The notes: generated from the sequence alone by a model not told the origin. Counted from the first letter of the stretch, positions 1-6,996 are shown. The stretch: 8,682 nucleotides of DNA from Chloroflexota bacterium (GCA_005880165.1 VBJP01000017.1:1-8682), one strand, 5' to 3'. Program-made: numbers and translations.

Positions 1-109
1 GGCCGCCGTAGAAGAAGGCGAGGCCCGGGGTCATGAGCATGACCAGCGCGGTCGAGATCAGGAGCCAGGCGGTGTCGCCGGAGTCGATCGCATGGGTCGC
101 GGGTGGCAT
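1..109 (-). CDS. amt: Ammonium transporter (Amt/MEP/Rh family), N-terminal fragment
   Basis: Only the first 36 codons lie in the window; the gene continues past the left edge. The translation starts MPPATHAIDSGDTAWLLIST and goes on through a hydrophobic helix to TPGLAFFYGG. The pattern DTAW...ALV.LMTPGLAFFYGG is the hallmark of transmembrane helix 1 of Amt proteins, trimeric channels that carry ammonium/ammonia across the cytoplasmic membrane. A GGGGAG ribosome-binding site sits 4 bases before the ATG, which supports this start. No classical cleavable signal peptide is evident before TM1. Amt genes are often followed by a PII (glnK/glnB) gene, but that side is outside the window. A 142-bp leader with a dyad element separates it from the sigma-like gene upstream on the same strand, so it may have its own promoter. 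The family call is firm despite the short length because the motif is so characteristic. Confidence 0.9.
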   Translation of the reverse strand, partial: MPPATHAIDSGDTAWLLISTALVMLMTPGLAFFYGG

Positions 110-113
110 GCCT

Positions 114-121
114 CTCCCCTT
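114..121 (-). promoter_or_regulatory. Ribosome binding site of amt
   Basis: Read on the minus strand, AAGGGGAG lies 4 bases before the ATG at 109. It decides the amt start. A second, stronger purine box (AGGAGG, plus positions 136-141) lies 26 bases upstream of the ATG, with no start codon at usable spacing. It is probably coincidental or a standby site. Confidence 0.6.
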
Positions 122-202
122 GGCGGGTTGGTTGTCCTCCTGAGCCTACGGACCGATGACGCGGGGCTGCCACCCTCTGGGCGCTGCCGCCTGCCCCCAA
201 GG

Positions 203-221
203 CTTGTGCAGAGTGCACAAG
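203..221. promoter_or_regulatory. 19-bp perfect dyad in the amt leader (candidate operator)
   Basis: CTTGTGCA (203-210), GAG (211-213), TGCACAAG (214-221): two perfectly matched 8-base arms around a 3-base spacer, in the 142-bp gap between the sigma-like gene and amt. The dyad ends 93 bases before the amt start codon, a reasonable place for a transcription-factor operator. It could also form a short hairpin at the end of the sigma-like transcript, but no T-run follows on either strand, so a canonical intrinsic terminator is not supported. It matches no regulator consensus that I can name with confidence. Confidence 0.4.
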
Positions 222-251
222 GACCGCGGCTTGTTGGAAGAGCCTCGCGCC

Positions 252-1727
252 TCAGGGGACGGTCGGAGCCGTGCCTCCGATGGGCGCGATGGCCGATCCG
301 ACCACCTCACCGTTGACCGCGATGTTGATGACCCAGCAACCAGTCGTGCTGAAGCGGACGTTGACGAAGTAGTAGCGCGAGCCGCCTCTCGACGTATCGG
401 GATGGCCGGGCTGGCTGCTGGCTGAATCGATCTCACCGGAGATGGGTCTCACGTCCGCAAGCGGCTGAGCCCAGGCCGTGATGGACTGCCCCGGCTCCGC
501 GGGCGGCGACAGGCGAAACAGCATCAGGTAGCTGGAGTCGCCCACGTACCAGCTGGCGGTGTCCTGGGGGAGCAGGAGCCAGGCGCGCGGCCCGCCTGTC
601 TCGCGGTAGCCGCCGAACTCGTCGATGGGCGACGGCGGGCAGCCGTCGGCCATCACTTTCGGCTCCCAGTCTGAGTCCACGCCAACCAGGCTCGTGTGGC
701 GCGTAGAAGGATCGAAGATGCAGCCCATCCGGCCGATTGGCGCCGGGAACATCGGGCCGGAGTAGTGCTCCTGCCAGCCGACCCACTCGGCCATGCCACG
801 CGTGACGAGCGCGTAGATCGGCTGTCCGGGCCCGGCCTCGCCACCGTGGACGTCGAGGGCAGCCAGCGTCGTCCAGCCGGCGTAGGCGAGTGGCGACTCG
901 ACCGGCGTGATCTGGCAATCCGCCAGCGTGATTGGCGCATCCGCCGTGAGGGACGAGCTTGCCCTCTGGCTCGAGGCCGCGTGCCGCGCCGTGGTCGGGC
1001 CTGGTTCCGGTACCAGCCAGAAGAAACCCGCCACCCCGGCAAGGAGCAGGGCGGCGAAGGCGAGGAGGGCGAGGGGCCACCACCTCCGATCGAGGCGCAC
1101 CCGCTCTGCGGGCCGGGCGTCGCGCAGCTCCTGCGGATGCAGGACGGGCCTGAACCGACCCGACTCATCGACGAGTGCGCGCGTGAGCCGCGCATCGAAC
1201 GGCTCGAGGGGACTGGGCTGCGCTGGCGCGCCAGGGTGGTACGTGCCCTCGGTGGCCCGCAGCTCCTCGATCCGCGACTGCAGGCGGTTGCGAGCTTCGT
1301 TCAGGTCCGAGCGCAAGGCGAATGGGTCGTCATCCAGGATGGAGGCCACCGCATCGGGAGCGAGGTCCAGGTAGTAATGCAGGACCACGGCCATTCGCGA
1401 GCGCGGGTCGAGCTCGGCCAGCGCTCCGAGGATCGACATCCGATCCGTGACGGATCGCGGATCGGGGAGCAGAGGAGCGACCTCGCCGGTCTGCGGTGAG
1501 CCGCGCAGGATCTCGCGGGCGGCGATGCGGAGCAGCCAGGTGCGCATGTCTTCGGCTCTCGACGGGATGCCTGCCCGGCCGAGGGCCGTCGCGAGCGTCG
1601 CAGCCAGGATCCGCTCGGCATCGGCCTGGTGCTGCAGGACGAGGTACGCGAAGCCGCCGATGGCGGGGCCGTGCGTCGCGAGCAGCGCCTCGAGGGCGTT
1701 GGGAGTCGCTTCGGAGGTCGCGTCCAT
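252..1727 (-). CDS. Membrane-anchored ECF sigma-like protein with extracytoplasmic domain
   Basis: A 491-residue protein. Residues about 11-76 resemble sigma-70 region 2 (ALEALLATHG, FAYLVLQHQADAERI, TWLLRIAAREIL). Residues about 92-153 resemble region 4 (LAELDPRSRMAVVLHYYLDL followed by a helix-turn-helix-like stretch ending NEARNRLQSRI). After a Pro-rich linker, one transmembrane helix (about 216-238) is preceded by an Arg-rich segment (RVRLDRR), which predicts N-terminus inside and C-terminus outside. Residues 239-491 would then be extracytoplasmic, with four cysteines (271, 336, 363, 464) and a beta-rich end around TTGCW. By family knowledge, ECF sigmas with fused C-terminal membrane extensions exist, the extension probably replacing a separate anti-sigma factor; none is encoded next to it here. 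The turn of the HTH carries DDD (132-134) and region 2 lacks the usual acidic/Gln core-binding pattern, so true promoter recognition is uncertain. The start was chosen because it follows the upstream stop by 10 bases; earlier in-frame starts overlap the oxidoreductase. The ribosome-binding site is weak, suggesting coupling to the upstream gene. Confidence 0.75.
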   Translation of the reverse strand: MDATSEATPNALEALLATHGPAIGGFAYLVLQHQADAERILAATLATALGRAGIPSRAEDMRTWLLRIAAREILRGSPQTGEVAPLLPDPRSVTDRMSILGALAELDPRSRMAVVLHYYLDLAPDAVASILDDDPFALRSDLNEARNRLQSRIEELRATEGTYHPGAPAQPSPLEPFDARLTRALVDESGRFRPVLHPQELRDARPAERVRLDRRWWPLALLAFAALLLAGVAGFFWLVPEPGPTTARHAASSQRASSSLTADAPITLADCQITPVESPLAYAGWTTLAALDVHGGEAGPGQPIYALVTRGMAEWVGWQEHYSGPMFPAPIGRMGCIFDPSTRHTSLVGVDSDWEPKVMADGCPPSPIDEFGGYRETGGPRAWLLLPQDTASWYVGDSSYLMLFRLSPPAEPGQSITAWAQPLADVRPISGEIDSASSQPGHPDTSRGGSRYYFVNVRFSTTGCWVINIAVNGEVVGSAIAPIGGTAPTVP

Positions 1728-1737
1728 GGCTGGCCTG

Positions 1738-2889
1738 CTAGACGGAGACCTCGCGGACCGTCGGAGCCTCGAAGCGGCGGACATTGAGGCTTTCCGCGAT
1801 GGGGGCAGAGTCGCTGTTAAGCATCGCATCGACGACCAGCCGCGCGGTCGCCGGCCCGCAGGAGATCCCCCACGGGCCGTGGCCGGCGGCCAGGAAGAGC
1901 CCGCGCACGCCGGCGATCTCCCCTACGAGCGGCCGGCCGTCGAGGGATTGCGGTCGCGCGCAGGCGCGCGTGGCCACGATGCGAGCGCCAGCCAGGGTTG
2001 GCATGAAGCGCTTCCCGCGTTCGATGAGCAGTGGTGCCATGGCGCGCGGGTCCGGTTCGAACGCAAGGAACGTCGAGCCGATGGTGACCACGCTCCCGGC
2101 CGCGGCGAGGGTGAAGAGGCTGGGAGTGTCTGCGGGTGCAGGCGGCCGCGCGGACAGCTGCCCTTCCGAGGGCTGGTTCACGCTCTCCACCCGCGCCTCC
2201 TCCACTACGTGCCGCGGCGGGGAGGCGAAATCGAGCTGGGCGGTCGCGCCCCAGGTGGCGATGATGGGCTGCCACCGCCCGGACGGATCCAGCAGGAAGG
2301 GACTCCACGGACCGGCAGCCACCAGGACGACATCCGCGGCGCGCGGACGGACGCCTTCCAGGATGACCCCCACCGCTCGCCCGTTCTCGACCGCCGGAAT
2401 GGCAGCCGCGCCCACCTCGATCTGCCCACCAGCCGCGCGGGCGCGCCGGGCCATGGTGGCGGTGGCGGCGTGGGGCGGGATCGGGAACCCGGTCGCCAAC
2501 CGAATGGCCCACAGGTCACCGGCCAGAGAGGGTTCCAGCGACTGCACCTGGCGGGGGGCGAGGAGATCCGAGCGGAGTCCGGACGGGGCCGCATCGCCCT
2601 CGGTGTCGAGGACCGTTGGGTCCGGCGTCAGCATCAGGACGCCGGCCGGTTCGCTGGGGAACTGAAACTGCCCATCACCCTCGGCGAGCTCGCGATAGAT
2701 CCCGACCGTGGCCTCGTACAGCGGCGCAAGCTGCGAATCGAACGGATGCTGAACGGCCCCCATGTTGCGCCCCGATGCTCCCGCGCCGATCTCCGAACGC
2801 TCGAAGAGCGTCACCCGTGCGCCCGCCTCGGCCGCAAACGCCGCTGCCGCACAGCCGATGATCCCGCCGCCGATGATCGCGACCTCCAT
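1738..2889 (-). CDS. FAD-dependent oxidoreductase, D-amino acid oxidase (DAO) family
   Basis: A 383-residue flavoenzyme, the normal length for single-domain DAO proteins (glycine oxidase, sarcosine oxidase, D-amino acid dehydrogenase). The N-terminus MEVAIIGGGIIGC holds the Rossmann glycines G7, G9 and G12, with E30 at the end of strand 2 to bind the FAD ribose. The FAD-proximal ASGRNMGAV follows at 38-46. The C-terminus has the family signature RPQSLDGRPLVG (312-323), then GLFLAAGHGPWGIS (330-343) and a final helix. In glycine oxidase the Arg equivalent to R312 binds the substrate carboxylate, so an amino acid or N-methylated amine substrate is plausible; products would include an oxo acid and ammonia or an amine. 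Substrate and electron acceptor cannot be read from sequence. No signal peptide or transmembrane segment is seen, so it is probably cytoplasmic. It is first in a minus-strand block with the sigma-like gene. An ATG six codons earlier (2907) is possible, but AGGAG lies 6 bases before 2889, which I prefer. Confidence 0.85.
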   Translation of the reverse strand: MEVAIIGGGIIGCAAAAFAAEAGARVTLFERSEIGAGASGRNMGAVQHPFDSQLAPLYEATVGIYRELAEGDGQFQFPSEPAGVLMLTPDPTVLDTEGDAAPSGLRSDLLAPRQVQSLEPSLAGDLWAIRLATGFPIPPHAATATMARRARAAGGQIEVGAAAIPAVENGRAVGVILEGVRPRAADVVLVAAGPWSPFLLDPSGRWQPIIATWGATAQLDFASPPRHVVEEARVESVNQPSEGQLSARPPAPADTPSLFTLAAAGSVVTIGSTFLAFEPDPRAMAPLLIERGKRFMPTLAGARIVATRACARPQSLDGRPLVGEIAGVRGLFLAAGHGPWGISCGPATARLVVDAMLNSDSAPIAESLNVRRFEAPTVREVSV

Positions 2890-2895
2890 CGGTCG

Positions 2896-2900
2896 CTCCT
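2896..2900 (-). promoter_or_regulatory. Ribosome binding site deciding the oxidoreductase start
   Basis: AGGAG on the minus strand, 6 bases before the ATG at 2889. The alternative upstream ATG at 2907 has no purine-rich box before it (CTCAGCCC), so translation most likely begins at 2889, directly before the EVAIIGGG strand. Confidence 0.6.
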
Positions 2901-2913
2901 GGCCCATGGGCTG

Positions 2914-2919
2914 AGGATA
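2914..2919 (-). promoter_or_regulatory. Candidate -10 box for the oxidoreductase/sigma-like operon
   Basis: TATCCT on the minus strand (four of six matches to TATAAT, with the key TA...T positions). The seventh base after it is the A at 2907, which predicts an 18-base leader carrying the AGGAG box before the ATG at 2889. No recognisable -35 hexamer is seen at 16-18 bases, so this rests on the -10 alone. Confidence 0.3.
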
Positions 2920-2941
2920 GGCCCGACGCTCGCCGCGCGAC

Positions 2942-2947
2942 TACCAT
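2942..2947 (+). promoter_or_regulatory. Candidate -10 box for the pth-mfd operon (near-leaderless)
   Basis: TACCAT on the plus strand (TANNNT pattern), followed by nine bases and then the pth ATG at 2957. There is no Shine-Dalgarno-like sequence in those nine bases (CGCCCGGGC). A near-leaderless pth transcript would fit, as is common in several high-GC phyla. No convincing -35 element is seen. The whole divergent spacer (2890-2956) is 67 bp and shows nothing else that I can name. Confidence 0.3.
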
Positions 2948-2956
2948 CGCCCGGGC

Positions 2957-3544
2957 ATGAAGGTGATCTGCGGTCTCGGCAACCCCGGCGAGCGCTACCG
3001 GCTGACGCGCCACAACGTCGGCTTCCGCGTGGTCGACCTGCTCGCGGACCGATGGGGCCTGACCGGCGCCGGGCGCGTTCGCGAGGGGGCGGCGCAGCTA
3101 GAGGCTGAGCGTCCGGAGCCGATTGGGCGCGTCCTGCTCGTGAAACCGATGAAGTACATGAACATCTCCGGAGCTCCCGTGCGCGCAGCGTTGCGCCGGG
3201 CCGATGCGGAGCCCGCCTCAGATCTCCTGATCGTGGCCGATGACGTCGACCTGCCGCTCGGCCGGATCCGACTGCGGCGCGGCGGCTCCGCGGGTGGCCA
3301 CAACGGCCTGCGCGACATCATCGCGGCGCTGGGGGGCAACGAGTTCAACCGGCTGCGAGTGGGCATCGGTCGAGCGGGGGAGACGGTGGATCACGTGCTT
3401 TCGACCTTCAGGAAAGACGAACGCGAGCTGGCCACCGAGGCGATCGCCACCGCGGCCGATGCCGCCGAGCTGTGGCTGGCCGAGGGGATCGAGGCTGCCA
3501 TGAACGCCTACAACGGCTTCGACCTGGCCGCTCCACGGGCATGA
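2957..3544 (+). CDS. pth: Peptidyl-tRNA hydrolase
   Basis: A 195-residue protein, the typical length for bacterial Pth. It cleaves the ester bond of peptidyl-tRNAs dropped by stalled ribosomes and so recycles tRNA in the cytoplasm. The signature residues are all visible: N9 in GLGNPG, the catalytic His H19 in TRHNVGF, N69 in KYMNISG, D95 in VADDVDLPLG and N116 in GGHNGLRD. These correspond to E. coli N10, H20, N68, D93 and N114. The end of the protein forms the usual C-terminal helices (DHVLSTF... onward). The gene starts a plus-strand operon, and its TGA overlaps the mfd ATG as ATGA. pth followed by mfd is a recurring gene order in Firmicutes and other bacteria. No Shine-Dalgarno is seen before the ATG, consistent with a near-leaderless message. 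Confidence 0.97.
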   Translation: MKVICGLGNPGERYRLTRHNVGFRVVDLLADRWGLTGAGRVREGAAQLEAERPEPIGRVLLVKPMKYMNISGAPVRAALRRADAEPASDLLIVADDVDLPLGRIRLRRGGSAGGHNGLRDIIAALGGNEFNRLRVGIGRAGETVDHVLSTFRKDERELATEAIATAADAAELWLAEGIEAAMNAYNGFDLAAPRA

Positions 3545-6500
3545 CCGCCGTCGCGCCGCGGCCGGCGTCGCGCGCTGCGCGGGCAGCCGCACGGGGAGGG
3601 ACAGACCGCCGGGTGGCGGCGCTGACGTCGCTGCTGGCGGATGCCTTGCCGCCTCGGCGAGCCGTCCTGCGTGTCCCGGCCGCGGCGCGCGCTGCCTTCC
3701 TGGCCGCTCGTCGCACCGAGCTTCCGGGCAGTGCCCCTCTCGTCGTGGTGGTGCGCAACGACGAGGAGGCCCACCGCCTCGCCGACGATCTGGGCGCCTG
3801 GTTGGCAGCCGGACGCGTCCGGGTGCTGCCCGAACGAGCCGCGCTGCCGCTGGAACGCGCGCTGCCGGAGCACGACGAGTCCGCCGAGCGTCTCGAGGTG
3901 CTGGCAGAGCTCGATGGCCGTTCGCGCGACCTTGTGGTCGTGGCGCCGCTCCTGGCCCTGGTGCAGCGAACGCTCGCCCCGGAGCAGCTGCGCGCGGGAC
4001 GGGTTGAGCTGCGCGTTGGGGAACGGGTCGCCCAGCGCGAGCTGCTGACCGCGCTGGTCAACGGAGGGTACGAGCCGGTCGTCGAGGTGAGCGGCATCGG
4101 CGAGTTCGCGAACCGCGGCGGGCTCGTCGACGTCTGGCCGCCGGGCGCCGGGGAGCCGCTGCGCATCGAGCTGTTCGGCGACGAGCTCGAATCACTGCGC
4201 GGCTTCGACCCGATGACCCAGGGGAGCCGCCGCCGGCTCGAACGCGCGACGCTCCTGCCGGCCAGCGAATTCTTGCCGGCTGATGGATTCGAGGCGTTGC
4301 GGATGCGCGCACCCGGCGGCTCGCGAATCTCTGAGGAGCTGGCCGCGGACCTGGCTCGCCTGGAGCAGGGTGACCTGGGAGAAGCCGCCGAGACATGGGC
4401 CGCGCTGCTCACCGCCACTCCAGCCGCCGCCCACATCCCATCGGGGTCGCACCTGGTGCTCACCGACAGCGATGAGCTGGCGGCCATCGCCACCGACCTC
4501 GACCGTCAGGCCGCCGAACGCCTCGAGCGGCTGATGACCTCGGCTGAGCTGCCGGCCGGCTGGCCCCTCCCGTATGCGGCCGCGGCGACCCTGGCTTCGC
4601 TCTCCGAAGAGGCCGCCGGTACCGGCGAGACCCTCGACGAGGATGCCGACCCGGAAGCTGGAACCGACGCTGGGTTCGGTCCGGCGCCCACCGTCCCGGG
4701 CCGGGTCGAGCGCCTGGCCGACTGGCTGGTCGAGCTGGTGAGCCGCGGCCAACGCCTGGTGATCACCACCGACCAGGCCAGCCGGATTGGCGAGCTGCTC
4801 GACGAGGCGGGCAGGCCGACCGGCGCCGTCGCCGAGCTGGCAGAACCTCCACCGGAGGGCGGCATTGGCCTCGCTCATGGATCGCTCTCTGGCGGATTCG
4901 CCCACGGGCCTTCGAAGCTGCTGGTCCTCACCGATCGAGAGCTGTTTGGCGCCATTCGGGTGCGGCGTCTCACCCCGGCGAAGCGGGTCGTTACCCGCGA
5001 CCTGATCGGGAAGCTGTCTCCAGGCGACCTGGTGGTCCACGTCGACCACGGCGTCGCCCGCTTCGTGGGCATGACCCAGCGCGAATACTCCGGAGCCGTC
5101 AAGGAGTACCTCCAGCTCGACTTCGCGGGCGACGGGAAGATCTTCCTGCCGTCAGACCAGATCGGCCGCATCACCCGCTATGCGGGCGGCCCGGCACCCA
5201 CACTCAGCAAGCTCGGTGGCACTGAGTGGGAGCGCACCAAGCGGCGGGTGGCGAGGGCCGTGAACGACCTGGCCGGCGAGCTGCTCGAGATCTACGCCGC
5301 CCGCGAGTCGGCGTCCGGGTTCAGCTTCTCCCCGGACACCACCTGGCAGCGGGAGCTGGAGGAGGCGTTCCCCTACACGGAGACGCCGGACCAGGCGCGG
5401 ACCATCGAGGAGGTCAAGGCCGACATGCTTCGGCGCCGGCCGATGGACCGTCTGGTATGCGGCGACGTCGGCTACGGCAAGACGGAGGTCGCCCTGCGAG
5501 CGGCGTTCAAGGCGGTCCAGGATGGCAAGCAGGTGGCGGTGCTGGTGCCCACCACTGTCCTGGCGCAGCAGCACGAGCTGACCTTCGAGCGCCGGCTCGC
5601 CTCGTTCCCGGTACGGGTCGAGATGCTGTCGCGGTTCGTCTCGAGGAAGCGGCAGGAGCAGATCGTCGAAGGCGTTTCGGATGGGACGGTCGACGTCCTG
5701 GTCGGGACGCATCGGATCTTGAGCAAGGACGTGCACTTCGCCGACCTTGGCCTGCTGGTGGTCGACGAGGAGCAGCGATTTGGGGTCAGCCACAAGGAGC
5801 GCATCAAGGACATGCGCCGAGAGGTGGACGTGCTGACGCTCTCCGCGACGCCCATCCCCCGCACGCTGCACCTGTCGCTGGTGGGGATCCGCGACCTCTC
5901 GGTCATCGAGACGCCGCCCGAGGCTCGGCTCCCGATCCAGACCCGCATCGCCGAGGACGACGACGGGCTGGTGCGCGACGCGATCAACCGCGAGCTGGAT
6001 CGCGGCGGGCAGGTCTTTTACGTCCACAACCGGATCGAGACGATCGAGTCCGCCGCGGCGCGCGTGCGGCGGCTGGTGCCACGCGCGAAGGTCGCCATCG
6101 GTCATGGACAGATGGCCGAGGGGATGCTGGAACGGGTGATGCTCGACTTCGACGCCGGTCGCTTCGACGTGCTGGTGTGCACCACCATCATCGAGTCGGG
6201 CCTCGACATCCCGAACACGAACACCATCATCATCGCCAGGGCGGACACGTTTGGGCTGGCGCAGCTCTACCAGCTCCGGGGTCGTGTGGGGCGCTCCGAC
6301 CGGAGGGCGTATGCGTATCTGCTCCACCGTCGTGGAACGCCGCTGTCGCTGGTGGCCCGCAAGCGCCTGCACGCCATCTTTTCGGCCTCGGATCTGGGGG
6401 CCGGATACCAGATCGCCCTGTCGGACCTGGAGATCCGTGGCGCGGGCAACATCCTGGGCCCTGAGCAGCATGGCCACATGGCGGCGGTCGGCTTCGAGCT

Positions 6501-6996
6501 CTACACGCGGCTGCTGGCCGAGGCAGTGGACCGGCTGCGCGGTCGCAGACCGATCCCTGAGCCAGCCGCCGTGCGCCTTGACCTCCCCGGATCGGCGTAC
6601 CTGCCTGACGAGTACGTGCAGGATTCCGGGGCCAAGCTCGAGGTCTACCGCAGGTTCGCAGGCATCCGCTCGGACGCCGATGCCGAGGCGTTGCGCGCGG
6701 AGCTGCGCGATCGCTTCGGACCGATTCCGGCGCCGGTGGAGGGCTTGTTCACCGCGGTGACGGTGCGCATGGCCGCCGAGGCGGCCGGCGTTCCAGAGGT
6801 GCGAGTCGAGCCCGGGCGCGTGACGCTCAAGTGGGCCCGCTACGCTCGCCAGCAGGTCGTCAGCGCGCTCACGCTTGCCGGCTTTCGGCCGGTGGCGGGC
6901 TCGAACCAGGTCCGGATCCCGGTGGCCGTCGGCCGCGACGGCGTCGACGTGGCAACGCGGGCCCTGACGACGGTCGCGGGTGTGGCCGGCACGTGA
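3541..6996 (+). CDS. mfd: Transcription-repair coupling factor Mfd (ATP-dependent DNA translocase)
   Basis: An 1151-residue protein, close to the E. coli length (1148). Mfd binds RNA polymerase stalled at DNA lesions, pushes it off by ATP-driven translocation and recruits UvrA for excision repair. Domain order matches the family. An N-terminal UvrB-like module (to about 270) includes VSGIGEFANRGGLVDVWPPG. A variable middle linker rich in Glu/Asp/Ala follows. The CarD-like RNA-polymerase-interacting domain spans about 491-550 (LSPGDLVVHVDHGVARFVG). The SF2 motor carries Walker A GDVGYGKT (641-648), the DEEQ box (742-745), SATPIPRT (768-775), the TRG-type GHGQM (854-858) and motif VI QLRGRVGRSD (911-920). 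The C-terminal TRCF domain (about 1005 on, PDEYVQDSGAKLEVYRRF) masks UvrA binding. All motor residues look intact. I chose the ATG inside ATGA at the pth stop; an in-frame ATG at 3472 lies deep within pth and would add a non-homologous peptide. There is no clear Shine-Dalgarno, so translation is probably coupled to pth. Confidence 0.97.
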   Translation: MTAVAPRPASRAARAAARGGTDRRVAALTSLLADALPPRRAVLRVPAAARAAFLAARRTELPGSAPLVVVVRNDEEAHRLADDLGAWLAAGRVRVLPERAALPLERALPEHDESAERLEVLAELDGRSRDLVVVAPLLALVQRTLAPEQLRAGRVELRVGERVAQRELLTALVNGGYEPVVEVSGIGEFANRGGLVDVWPPGAGEPLRIELFGDELESLRGFDPMTQGSRRRLERATLLPASEFLPADGFEALRMRAPGGSRISEELAADLARLEQGDLGEAAETWAALLTATPAAAHIPSGSHLVLTDSDELAAIATDLDRQAAERLERLMTSAELPAGWPLPYAAAATLASLSEEAAGTGETLDEDADPEAGTDAGFGPAPTVPGRVERLADWLVELVSRGQRLVITTDQASRIGELLDEAGRPTGAVAELAEPPPEGGIGLAHGSLSGGFAHGPSKLLVLTDRELFGAIRVRRLTPAKRVVTRDLIGKLSPGDLVVHVDHGVARFVGMTQREYSGAVKEYLQLDFAGDGKIFLPSDQIGRITRYAGGPAPTLSKLGGTEWERTKRRVARAVNDLAGELLEIYAARESASGFSFSPDTTWQRELEEAFPYTETPDQARTIEEVKADMLRRRPMDRLVCGDVGYGKTEVALRAAFKAVQDGKQVAVLVPTTVLAQQHELTFERRLASFPVRVEMLSRFVSRKRQEQIVEGVSDGTVDVLVGTHRILSKDVHFADLGLLVVDEEQRFGVSHKERIKDMRREVDVLTLSATPIPRTLHLSLVGIRDLSVIETPPEARLPIQTRIAEDDDGLVRDAINRELDRGGQVFYVHNRIETIESAAARVRRLVPRAKVAIGHGQMAEGMLERVMLDFDAGRFDVLVCTTIIESGLDIPNTNTIIIARADTFGLAQLYQLRGRVGRSDRRAYAYLLHRRGTPLSLVARKRLHAIFSASDLGAGYQIALSDLEIRGAGNILGPEQHGHMAAVGFELYTRLLAEAVDRLRGRRPIPEPAAVRLDLPGSAYLPDEYVQDSGAKLEVYRRFAGIRSDADAEALRAELRDRFGPIPAPVEGLFTAVTVRMAAEAAGVPEVRVEPGRVTLKWARYARQQVVSALTLAGFRPVAGSNQVRIPVAVGRDGVDVATRALTTVAGVAGT

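Noticed and set aside
160..172. Sigma-54-like -24 half site (GTGGCAG) in the amt leader, minus strand
   Set aside because: There is no TTGC -12 element at the required spacing, and only half of the consensus is present.
203..221. The dyad as an intrinsic terminator of the sigma-like gene
   Set aside because: It has a stem and loop of suitable size, but no U-run on either side in either direction; kept as an operator candidate instead.
2455..2479. G-rich run with two-tetrad G-quadruplex potential (plus strand)
   Set aside because: It is explained by Ala, Thr and Pro codons of the oxidoreductase on the opposite strand; the runs are mostly only two G long and lie within a conserved coding region.
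1447..3108. Long plus-strand open frame (553 codons) antisense to the sigma-like and oxidoreductase genes
   Set aside because: It crosses two real minus-strand genes, a divergent promoter region and the start of pth. Its translation is low-complexity Arg/Gly/Ala/Pro with no family motifs, the usual shadow frame of GC-rich coding DNA.
3472..3540. 23-codon N-terminal extension of mfd from an earlier ATG
   Set aside because: It lies inside pth, has no ribosome-binding site and encodes a non-homologous peptide; the ATGA overlap at 3541 is the better start.
5226..6464. Second plus-strand open frame (412 codons) inside mfd
   Set aside because: It is out of frame with mfd, Gly/Arg/Ala-rich and without motifs; the mfd frame explains the DNA fully.
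5152..6477. Long minus-strand open frame (441 codons) antisense to the mfd motor domain
   Set aside because: The translation is rich in His/Arg/Gln/Val with no recognisable motif, and the plus strand here encodes an intact, highly conserved SF2 helicase. It is a by-product of strong G/C third positions.
6831..6992. 54-codon extension of the acetyltransferase from an earlier ATG
   Set aside because: It lies inside mfd's conserved C-terminal domain and reads as Arg/Gly-rich filler; GTG at 6993 gives a normal GNAT start.
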